DNA from: Coprothermobacterota bacterium
GTDB lineage: Bacteria > Caldisericota > JANLFM01
NCBI GenBank assembly: GCA_026389415.1
Contig: JAPLHX010000319.1
Span: forward strand, 1 to 6,100
DNA: 6,100 nt
Reading direction: 5' to 3'
The position numbers and the translations under genes were made by a program. Below, piece by piece: positions 1 through 5,452 of the stretch; the first letter of the stretch is position 1; each line of letters opens with the position of its first letter. The notes beneath the pieces are model-generated. The model was not told where the DNA came from. It saw only the letters and a program-made list of their open reading frames with translations, and searched no databases.

Positions 1-107
1 GATACCCGCGGGAAGGTTTATTCCGCCATTCTTTCTGCAGTCACCGCCTTCCGATTGGGAATTAACGCTGAATCATGGACCGGGGCGCCGGCTACAGCAA
101 TACCTTT
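1..107. other. Unassigned sequence downstream of the MttB-like gene
   Basis: No gene can be assigned here. On the minus strand the MttB-like frame stays open for 29 codons after its TGA (107 down to 21) and then meets TAA at 20-18. It has no ATG near its beginning and I recognise no domain in it. The opposite strand is also open, as the beginning of a longer spurious frame, so openness alone is weak evidence. An 8-bp palindrome (CCCGCGGG) lies at 5-12. I see no stem-loop followed by a T-run that would act as an intrinsic terminator for the operon, so transcription may continue beyond the left edge. Confidence 0.4.
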
Positions 108-1595
108 TCAGTGGCGTGACGGTAGTGGTGGCAGTTTCTCCATGCCGAATTTGTGCGCTTCCGCTTCCATCACTTCGCGCAAATGCGTGGCGATGGCAGT
201 CTCCAGGGGTTCTGATCGATGTGCTCCAATCAGCTTCTCCACCCGCTCTGTTGCGCGATGGGCGGCGTCCTTGCTGCCTTGCTTCTGCCATTCATCCAGA
301 ACGTTGCGGTCGATCACATCCGCGGGGAAATAGGCTTCCTGGCGGAACCATTGCTTGGTGTGGGCCAAGGGTAAGAAGCTTTTCCGGTCGATGCCTTGCC
401 GCATCAGATCGAGGCCCACGATCGGGTCCTCGCGCAATTCGATCCCCCGAGCCAAGCGGAGAACACTGCCGCAGATCTCATGATCCAGCACCAGCTTCTC
501 CAGGCTTTGGCAGGATTCGAAATCCAGCATCCCGGGTCCGGAAACATTGTTGATCCCGGACAGTGCTGCGATGGTGACGCCCATCGCACTTTCCATCCCC
601 GCTTGGAAATCCACGGTCTTGGCATCGCTCAGCCCCATGTAGGCCTGTGTCGGAAGGCCCAAATGTTTGCCAATCTCGGCATAGGCCCCATCGATCATCA
701 TCGTTTCCACGGCTCCCATCGGGGTGGTGCCCTTGCGCATGTCAAAGCAGGCCGGTGAGCCGCCATAGATGATGGGGGCGCCGGGTTGCGCCAACTGATG
801 GATCACGACGCCGCTGAGGCATTCCGCGCAATGTTGTGTCACGGCTCCCGCCAATGTCACCGGTGCAGTGGCCCCGGTCAGCGGCATGGAAATCAACTCG
901 GCCACGATCCCACTGCGGGCGCAATCGATCAGGGCTTGTGCGGTCAAATCACTCCATTTCAGCGGTGGGGAAGGGCAGCAGTCAAAAATGGCATTGGGCT
1001 TGGCCCGCAACTGCTCCGGACCCCCGGCGATGGCAGCCAGCATCTCGCGCATCGGTGCAAAGCCATCCACGCGGAACGTCCCGGTCACCACGGGTTTTGT
1101 GCCAAACAGCAACGCCAGATACAGGCGATAGCGATCCGCGATTTCTTGCGGTACATCCCCGGAAATCAATCCTGTGCTTTGGGCAGCATAATGGGGGAGG
1201 GCGTCGACCAAAGTGACGAACCGGATCAAGTCTACAGTCACCGGAGTGCGCGCCCGCCCTTCTTGCGGATCGTAAATCCGCAAAGCGGCGGAACCGGGAT
1301 TGAAATGGATCCGATCCTCACCCAGATCCATTGCGACCTGGCGATGCCGATCATAGAGCAGGATGCGGGACGGTGCGCCGGCAACCGCCCTTTCGATCAA
1401 TACAGCGGGGATCCGTACCTGCCGTCGGGGGGAATCGATCCGGCAGCCGGCACCGGAGAGCAGTGCCAAAGCCTGCTCGTTTTCCACGAATACGCCAATC
1501 TCCTCCAAGATCCCTTTGGCTTCATCCACGATCTGCTGGCGCGTTTCTTTGGTAAACCAGTGGATCCGAGGTGCGGTGGTTGGTTGCATGGTCAT
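108..1595 (-). CDS. MttB-superfamily corrinoid methyltransferase (non-pyrrolysine type)
   Basis: The 495-residue product matches the trimethylamine methyltransferase (MttB) superfamily in length and in its whole-length barrel pattern. Members transfer a methyl group from a tertiary or quaternary amine to the Co(I) corrinoid of a partner protein in the cytoplasm. Recognisable segments are an N-terminal helix with EILEEIGV-like sequence (here GILEEIGVFVENE, about 28-40), the FNPGSAALRIYD strand (98-109), the IYGGSPACFDMR segment (276-287) and the GLSDAKTVDFQAGMESA stretch (321-337). There is no in-frame UAG, so this is not the pyrrolysine enzyme of methanogens. It belongs with homologues such as the glycine betaine methyltransferase MtgB. 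The ATG at 1595 overlaps the TGA of the preceding gene (ATGA), which favours this start; a second ATG lies two codons later, and a purine-rich leader with AAGGA and GGGAG precedes both. A 76-codon upstream extension of the frame is shadow. The corrinoid protein three genes upstream is the obvious partner. The methyl donor cannot be read from sequence: betaine, another quaternary amine or another methylated compound is possible. Confidence 0.9.
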   Translation of the reverse strand: MTMQPTTAPRIHWFTKETRQQIVDEAKGILEEIGVFVENEQALALLSGAGCRIDSPRRQVRIPAVLIERAVAGAPSRILLYDRHRQVAMDLGEDRIHFNPGSAALRIYDPQEGRARTPVTVDLIRFVTLVDALPHYAAQSTGLISGDVPQEIADRYRLYLALLFGTKPVVTGTFRVDGFAPMREMLAAIAGGPEQLRAKPNAIFDCCPSPPLKWSDLTAQALIDCARSGIVAELISMPLTGATAPVTLAGAVTQHCAECLSGVVIHQLAQPGAPIIYGGSPACFDMRKGTTPMGAVETMMIDGAYAEIGKHLGLPTQAYMGLSDAKTVDFQAGMESAMGVTIAALSGINNVSGPGMLDFESCQSLEKLVLDHEICGSVLRLARGIELREDPIVGLDLMRQGIDRKSFLPLAHTKQWFRQEAYFPADVIDRNVLDEWQKQGSKDAAHRATERVEKLIGAHRSEPLETAIATHLREVMEAEAHKFGMEKLPPLPSRH

Positions 1596-2305
1596 TCTCC
1601 CTTTCCTTCTCTTCTTTCTGATGGTTCTCGGCGATAGGGGCAATGGTGCTGGTCGCAGTCGGTGCAGGAACTCTCTCCTCGCAACCGGGCTGGTTCCCTG
1701 GCGACATCTAGAGCAAAGGATACCGACTTGCGTGGAATCATCATGCATGTTTCGCTCAGGCGGACACCGATTCGCTCGGCCGGCACCAAGGAGAACAACG
1801 CAGTTTGACTGCGGATGTCCCAATCCCCATAACCGGGGCTGGCGCGGCAGGAAATGCGCAAGCCCTGACCGGATACCTCCGCCGCAATTCGCTGTTCCAC
1901 AGCGTCAGCCGTCGCTTCCGCGGCCACGGAACCGATCGCATCCAACACCACCGCCTGGAGGGTTTTTCCTGCGCCGGCAAGGCGGGTCACTTCCATTTCC
2001 AGTGCCGGTCCAATCGTGCAGACCGCAAACGCCATTCGCTCCAGGTGAGCAAACAACGGCCATCCGCATAAATCCGAGCCGGCTGCCAGGAGGAAGATGC
2101 CCTTAGGAGCAATCCACTGCCGCGCGGATTGAAGCGATTCAGCCAACAGATCGTCGAAACGGGTGTCGCTCTTCAGCCGCTGGCCCGCTTTGTTACCCAG
2201 GTAGCGGCGGACTTCGGATGGATCCAGATCCAGTGGAAATCTCTCCAGCAAGAACGGTCCATCTGCTGGGAAAGAACCCGTCTTAATGGTGGAGGAAGTG
2301 TTCAC
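1592..2305 (-). CDS. Free-standing B12-dependent methionine synthase activation domain protein
   Basis: The 237-residue protein resembles the C-terminal reactivation module of MetH (Met_synt_B12). This module binds S-adenosylmethionine and remethylates cobalamin that has been oxidised to the inactive Co(II) state, using an electron from flavodoxin or a similar donor. The signature is RASPGYGDW at 154-162, corresponding to the R-x-x-x-GY SAM-binding motif of MetH, followed by the Q-T-A-L-F and MMIPRKSVSF (188-197) segments typical of the domain. An AVCTIGP segment at 94-100 is also seen in stand-alone family members. The C-terminus carries a cysteine cluster, Cys214, Cys217 and Cys222 with His220/221, which could bind a metal or Fe-S centre; this is inference. 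Thermotoga maritima is a known case of MetH lacking this domain with a separate activation protein (TM0269). The start is GTG at 2305, overlapping the TGA of the homocysteine methyltransferase gene (GTGA), with GAGGGAG just upstream. The gene ends in ATGA overlap with the MttB-like gene. Confidence 0.88.
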   Translation of the reverse strand: MNTSSTIKTGSFPADGPFLLERFPLDLDPSEVRRYLGNKAGQRLKSDTRFDDLLAESLQSARQWIAPKGIFLLAAGSDLCGWPLFAHLERMAFAVCTIGPALEMEVTRLAGAGKTLQAVVLDAIGSVAAEATADAVEQRIAAEVSGQGLRISCRASPGYGDWDIRSQTALFSLVPAERIGVRLSETCMMIPRKSVSFALDVAREPARLRGESSCTDCDQHHCPYRREPSERREGKGE

Positions 2306-3225
2306 CGGGCTCCCTCAGAGTTGCTGTTTGCTAAAAGTAGCTTGCGGGTCTCGCGGATGAAATCGGGGGTGGTGCCACAGCAACCGCCAATGGCATTGGC
2401 TCCGGCCTGAAGGATGGCCATCATGTCCTGTGCGAATTCCGATGCTTGCTGGCGGTATTGGGGAATTTCCCGCTCCATCACCGGCTGCCCGGCGTTGGGC
2501 TGAAAGAGCAGGGGAGCTGCAGTGAGGGGTCTAAACGTTCCGGCCAGCTCGATCATGGTCCTGCTGCCCAAGGTGCAATTGGCCCCTAGGCCGCTGGCCC
2601 CTTCCGGCAGTAGCGCATTGACCGCTTTGCCTGGTGTATCTCCCATGATCGTAAAGAAACCTCGGGGTTTTTGATCGAACGTCAAACACACCAGGACGGG
2701 AAGGTCGGAGAGTTCGCGTACGGCGCGCAACGCTTCCAGGGCTTCGCGTAGGTCGTACATGGTCTCGATCAGGAATAGATCGACCCCCGCATTACAAAGG
2801 GCTTGCGCTTGCTCGCGGAAGGACGCTCGCGCATCCGATGCGCGCAGCGTACCCACCGGAGGAAAGAACTGGCCGCTGGGTCCGATATCTCCTGCTAAAA
2901 ATCGCGTGGAAATGCCATCATCCTCCATCGCTTTTCGGGCGATTTCGACCGCACGTTCATTCACTGCCATCACATCCAAAGAGCGCCCTTCAGGGGAGGA
3001 GGCCAGTTTCAAACGGCTGGCACCGAAGGTTGCAGTGGTCACCACCTCCGCACCCGCTTGCAGATAAGCCCGGTGCACCCAAGCAATCTCTTCCGGCCTG
3101 TTCAACACCCACGCTTCCGGCGTCTCTCCACTGCCTAAACCTGCGGCAATCAGCATGCTGCCCATCCCACCGTCGAAGAGAATAACTCTCTGCTGCAGCG
3201 TTGCCAGGAAATCCGTGCGGGACAT
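2302..3225 (-). CDS. MetH-type homocysteine S-methyltransferase domain protein
   Basis: The 307-residue protein is a single Zn-dependent homocysteine S-methyltransferase barrel, equal in extent to module 1 of cobalamin methionine synthase. Motifs in order: FDGGMGS at 17-23, TATFGASRLK at 64-73, AGDIGPSGQ at 111-119, IETMYD at 153-158, LTFD at 181-184, GANC with Cys217, PNAGQP at 243-248, and GGCCGTTP at 280-287 with Cys282 and Cys283. Cys217, Cys282 and Cys283 form the expected thiol-activating zinc site. The DIGPSG and LTFD segments resemble MetH more than betaine-homocysteine methyltransferase, so methylcobalamin on the neighbouring corrinoid protein is the likely methyl source. There is no folate, cobalamin or activation domain in this chain. 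ATG 3225 follows CGGAGGG at 3231-3237 with good spacing. It lies 24 bp after the corrinoid gene and overlaps the next gene by 4 bp. Selenohomocysteine or another thiol as acceptor cannot be excluded. Confidence 0.92.
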   Translation of the reverse strand: MSRTDFLATLQQRVILFDGGMGSMLIAAGLGSGETPEAWVLNRPEEIAWVHRAYLQAGAEVVTTATFGASRLKLASSPEGRSLDVMAVNERAVEIARKAMEDDGISTRFLAGDIGPSGQFFPPVGTLRASDARASFREQAQALCNAGVDLFLIETMYDLREALEALRAVRELSDLPVLVCLTFDQKPRGFFTIMGDTPGKAVNALLPEGASGLGANCTLGSRTMIELAGTFRPLTAAPLLFQPNAGQPVMEREIPQYRQQASEFAQDMMAILQAGANAIGGCCGTTPDFIRETRKLLLANSNSEGAR

Positions 3226-3230
3226 TGGTT

Positions 3231-3237
3231 CCCTCCG
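3231..3237 (-). promoter_or_regulatory. Ribosome binding site of the homocysteine methyltransferase gene
   Basis: CGGAGGG on the minus strand, with GGAGG six bases before the ATG at 3225. It fixes the start of this gene in a stretch where the upstream frame is open back to the amber stop of the preceding gene. Confidence 0.85.
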
Positions 3238-3249
3238 TTTTGCCGAAGC

Positions 3250-3903
3250 CTACTGGGCTGTTCCGCTGCCGAGCAATTCTTGCGCCAAAACCACGGCTGC
3301 CACGGCATCGCCCGCGTACCCGTCGGCCCCGATCTGTTGTGCCCACTCGTGGCTGCAGGGAGCGCCACCTACCAGTACCTTCACCCGGAGTCGCAGTCCT
3401 CGCTGCTTCAGTCCCTCGATCACTCGCCGTTGGCCGGACATGGTGGTGGTCAACAAGGCTGAGATGGCTAGGCAGTCCGCGTCGCTCTTCTCAACTTCAT
3501 CCACGAAGCGACCCACCGGCACATCTGCACCCAGGTCGGTAATGCGGAATCCATTCGCCTCCAACATGGTCGCCACCAGGGATTTACCGATGTCATGGAT
3601 GTCTCCTTCGATCGTACCGATCACCACGTGCCCGCGTGTGGCAAGCCGCGCGCCTTTCGCCAAAGCAGGCCGCAACAGAGACATGGCCAATTTCATTGCT
3701 TCCGCCGACATCACCAATTCCGGCAGGAACAGGACCCCTTCCTCCCACAGGCGGCCGACCTCCCGAATTCCCTTCACAAAGCCGTTTTCAATCACCTCCA
3801 GGGGAGAGTAGCCCCTTTCCAGCGCTTCGCGGGCCAGCCCGGCGGCTAGTTCGGCATCTCCATCCTGCACAGACTGGATGCAACGTTCCAGGAAAGCTTT
3901 CAT
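3250..3903 (-). CDS. Methyltransferase corrinoid-binding protein (MttC/MtbC type)
   Basis: The 217-residue protein is the methyl carrier of a three-component corrinoid methyltransferase system and equals module 3 of MetH. Residues 1-90 are the helical cap domain, with the characteristic GIREVGRLWEEGVLFLPE stretch at 45-62 and SAEAMK at 66-71. The B12-binding Rossmann domain follows. It has the Asp-x-His-x-x-Gly motif at 101-106 (D101, H103, G106), where His103 is the expected lower axial cobalt ligand. Next come the S-x-L-x-T-type segment at 148-152 and the GG pair at 179-180 that flank the buried nucleotide tail. Length matches MttC, MtbC and MtgC proteins. ATG 3903 is chosen because GGGAGGA (3908-3914) sits just upstream; an upstream ATG at 3939 overlaps the proposed promoter. 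As first gene of the operon it should receive methyl groups from the MttB homologue and pass them to the homocysteine methyltransferase. It ends at TAG, 24 bp before the next gene. Confidence 0.93.
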   Translation of the reverse strand: MKAFLERCIQSVQDGDAELAAGLAREALERGYSPLEVIENGFVKGIREVGRLWEEGVLFLPELVMSAEAMKLAMSLLRPALAKGARLATRGHVVIGTIEGDIHDIGKSLVATMLEANGFRITDLGADVPVGRFVDEVEKSDADCLAISALLTTTMSGQRRVIEGLKQRGLRLRVKVLVGGAPCSHEWAQQIGADGYAGDAVAAVVLAQELLGSGTAQ

Positions 3904-3907
3904 CGCG

Positions 3908-3914
3908 TCCTCCC
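3908..3914 (-). promoter_or_regulatory. Ribosome binding site of the corrinoid protein gene
   Basis: GGGAGGA on the minus strand, with its GGAGG core five bases before the ATG at 3903. This strong site selects 3903 over the in-frame ATG at 3939, which has no comparable site. Confidence 0.85.
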
Positions 3915-3934
3915 TAAAGGGTTGATTCCTGTTT

Positions 3935-3964
3935 ATCATTCATAACCCCGGCAAATGGTGTCAA
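3935..3964 (-). promoter_or_regulatory. Putative sigma-A promoter of the methyltransferase operon
   Basis: On the minus strand a perfect -35 hexamer TTGACA (3964-3959) is followed after 18 bp by AATGAT (3940-3935), a 4-of-6 match to TATAAT. Transcription would start roughly at 3928 and give a leader of about 25 nt ending in the strong ribosome binding site. The 97-bp gap between the aminotransferase stop and the corrinoid gene is unusually large beside the other junctions here, which fits an internal promoter. The -10 box is imperfect, so this is a candidate only. Confidence 0.5.
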
Positions 3965-4000
3965 GCCTTTGTCGATATGATGCCAATCCGTTTCCACCCT

Positions 4001-5122
4001 TCATTTTCCATCCAGCACGTCTTGGACGGCCTGGTTCAAGTTCTGCAACCCTTGCGCCAATTCCTCCGGGGTCGGCCAACCAAAACCCACTCGCATTTGG
4101 CTGCGCGGTTGCTCGAACCAATGACCGGGTCCCACGAACGTCCCGTAACGCCCATTCAACACCTGATAAAAGCGGTCGAACTCCACCGTCAATGCCGGGC
4201 GGATACGGGGAAAGCAAACCACGCTGCCCTGAGGTTCCACCCACTCGAAATGGGGATTCCCCTCCATCCAGCACCGCACCGTGTGAAATGCTTCCCGCAC
4301 CCGACGGTGGATCCACGGCATCCATTCTACCCGCCGCAGCATCGCTTGGTAAGCCAGCTCCTCATCCACTGCGCTGCCGCAAATCCCGATCTGCTCTTTG
4401 GCGGACAACAACAACTGCATCAACTTCCGGTCCCGGCAAAGAAGCCAGCCCACGCGAATCCCAGGGATACCGTAGGTCTTGGAGACGGTGGAGACAGAGA
4501 CGGCCCGTTCGGAGAGAGAGGCTGCGGTGGGCAACATCTGCTCGTAAGCCATTTCCCGGTAGGTTTCATCGAACAGAAGCCGGCAATCCTTGGACTCCAC
4601 CATTCGGATCACAGCCCGTAGATCCGTTTCCGAGATCATGGCGCCGGTGGGATTGTGGGGGCAGGTCAAACTGACATATTTCGTATTCGGGCGAATCAGG
4701 GCAGCCAATTTGTCTAAATCCAACCGGTAATTCTCCGCGAAGGATAAATCGAGGTACGAAATATCGGCCTCGATGGCCCGGGGTGTTTCGATATTGGTAG
4801 CGTAGTTCGGGCGAACCACCACCAGGTGATCTCCCCGATCCAGCAGGGAAGTGGCGAAAATGAAGAGCGCGCCTGCGGCTCCCGCCGTAACCAGTACCTC
4901 GTCGGAAGCTACCCCGGAAACTGCGGCAATACGCTCGCGCAGGCCGGGGTGACCCATGTGATCCCCATAAGCAAGCAACAGCTTTGGGAATTCCCCCGGA
5001 TCCAGATGCAGGTCCGACAAAGGTCGATCCCGCATCGAGCTCTCACAAAGGTTAAATCGAATCCGTTCATAACCAACCTGTTCGGGAGATTCGGCCTCGA
5101 TCGGCATCCGCACGTACTTCAT
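4001..5122 (-). CDS. PLP-dependent aminotransferase class I/II (fold type I), substrate unknown
   Basis: The 373-residue cytoplasmic enzyme is an aspartate aminotransferase-fold protein. Visible signatures are TAGAAGAL at 79-86 (phosphate-binding loop), CPHNPTG at 154-160 (Asn157, cofactor contact), DETY at 185-188 (Asp185 to the PLP pyridine nitrogen, Tyr188), SVSKTYGIPGIRVGW at 211-225 with the Schiff-base Lys215 and Arg223, and QMRVGFG at 342-348 with Arg344, the usual binder of the substrate carboxylate. All catalytic residues are present, so it should be active. ATG 5122 is preceded by GGAAGGA (5130-5136); the frame is open back to 5317 but that extension is Ser/Pro-rich and unlike the family N-terminus. 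It lies 97 bp upstream of the methyltransferase operon in the same direction and could be co-transcribed. A role in methionine or keto-acid transamination is possible by context, but the sequence does not fix the substrate. Confidence 0.88.
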   Translation of the reverse strand: MKYVRMPIEAESPEQVGYERIRFNLCESSMRDRPLSDLHLDPGEFPKLLLAYGDHMGHPGLRERIAAVSGVASDEVLVTAGAAGALFIFATSLLDRGDHLVVVRPNYATNIETPRAIEADISYLDLSFAENYRLDLDKLAALIRPNTKYVSLTCPHNPTGAMISETDLRAVIRMVESKDCRLLFDETYREMAYEQMLPTAASLSERAVSVSTVSKTYGIPGIRVGWLLCRDRKLMQLLLSAKEQIGICGSAVDEELAYQAMLRRVEWMPWIHRRVREAFHTVRCWMEGNPHFEWVEPQGSVVCFPRIRPALTVEFDRFYQVLNGRYGTFVGPGHWFEQPRSQMRVGFGWPTPEELAQGLQNLNQAVQDVLDGK

Positions 5123-5129
5123 CGTTATG

Positions 5130-5136
5130 TCCTTCC
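5130..5136 (-). promoter_or_regulatory. Ribosome binding site of the aminotransferase gene
   Basis: GGAAGGA on the minus strand, seven bases before the ATG at 5122. It supports this start over the longer open frame that reaches 5317. Confidence 0.8.
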
Positions 5137-5158
5137 TTTCCCGCTTCCAACCCCCGCC

Positions 5159-5167
5159 AACATAGCA
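5159..5167 (-). promoter_or_regulatory. Possible extended -10 promoter of the aminotransferase gene
   Basis: On the minus strand TGCTATGTT fits an extended -10 element (TGn plus TATGTT, 4 of 6 to TATAAT). It would place the start of transcription about 30 nt before the ATG. No good -35 hexamer is seen at 16-18 bp, so support is weak. Confidence 0.25.
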
Positions 5168-5452
5168 CGAACCCTGCGGGAACGGTATCGGGTCGCCGGG
5201 GGCGAGAGCGTTGGTGGTTGATGATGAGCTTACCCTGATCGAACAGGACATTCCGGGACACGTGATTTTCGCGCCAGGTCTTGGGCCTGGATTGGTCAGC
5301 GTTTTGATAGATTCCACAGAAGTGTTTGGAGGGAACTCGGAAGGTTCAGTTAGAGCGAGGCGTGGTCTAGGTCTACCCTGGTGATGGTCGGACGTTTTTG
5401 GCGAGAGTCACACGAAAGGCTTGGTGTTAGGCAGAGTTCTGGGTTTTGTCTT

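Larger units (their letters stand above)
5123..5452. other. 330-bp intergenic stretch without a recognisable gene
   Basis: Between the CAP protein and the aminotransferase I find no gene I can name. From about 5170 to 5360 several frames on both strands stay open for 40-60 codons. On the minus strand these are the aminotransferase frame, extended to 5317, and a second frame containing SRNVLFDQGKLIINHQ. On the plus strand one contains LVVDDELTLIEQD. None has a convincing start plus ribosome binding site. A tandem GGTCTA repeat lies at 5364-5375 and a 5-bp inverted repeat (CCAGG/CCTGG) at 5274-5290. No T-run follows that inverted repeat, so it is not a clear terminator. I see no cobalamin or SAM riboswitch core. 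It could be leader sequence, an insertion-element remnant or a decayed gene. Confidence 0.5.

Noticed and set aside
108..1595. Pyrrolysine-containing MttB
   Set aside because: The frame has no internal TAG, and its length is complete without read-through.
786..1637. Long plus-strand open frame of 283 codons
   Set aside because: It is antisense to the MttB-like gene, whose family motifs are clear throughout; the plus-strand product has no recognisable domain and no good ribosome binding site.
1596..1823. N-terminal extension of the MttB-like protein by 76 codons
   Set aside because: It would overlap the activation gene in another frame and is Arg/Cys/Pro-rich; the ATGA overlap and purine-rich leader point to 1595.
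1363..2106. Plus-strand open frame of 247 codons
   Set aside because: Antisense to the end of the activation gene and the start of the MttB-like gene; Arg/Pro-rich composition typical of a GC-rich shadow frame.
2302..3225. Betaine-homocysteine methyltransferase using betaine directly
   Set aside because: Motifs resemble the MetH homocysteine module, and the operon supplies a corrinoid carrier and an MttB homologue, which a direct BHMT would not need. Not fully excluded.
3155..3811. Plus-strand open frame of 218 codons
   Set aside because: Antisense to the corrinoid protein gene, which carries the D-x-H-x-x-G motif and a strong ribosome binding site.
3977..4674. Two overlapping plus-strand open frames of over 210 codons
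   Set aside because: Antisense to the aminotransferase; the compositions look random and no domain is seen.
5274..5290. Intrinsic terminator (CCAGG/CCTGG hairpin)
   Set aside because: The stem is only 5 bp and is not followed by a T-run on the minus strand; it is also about 160 bp from the CAP gene's stop.
5123..5452. Cobalamin or SAM riboswitch upstream of the aminotransferase
   Set aside because: I looked for the B12-box and S-box core motifs on both strands and found no convincing match; a covariance-model search would settle it.
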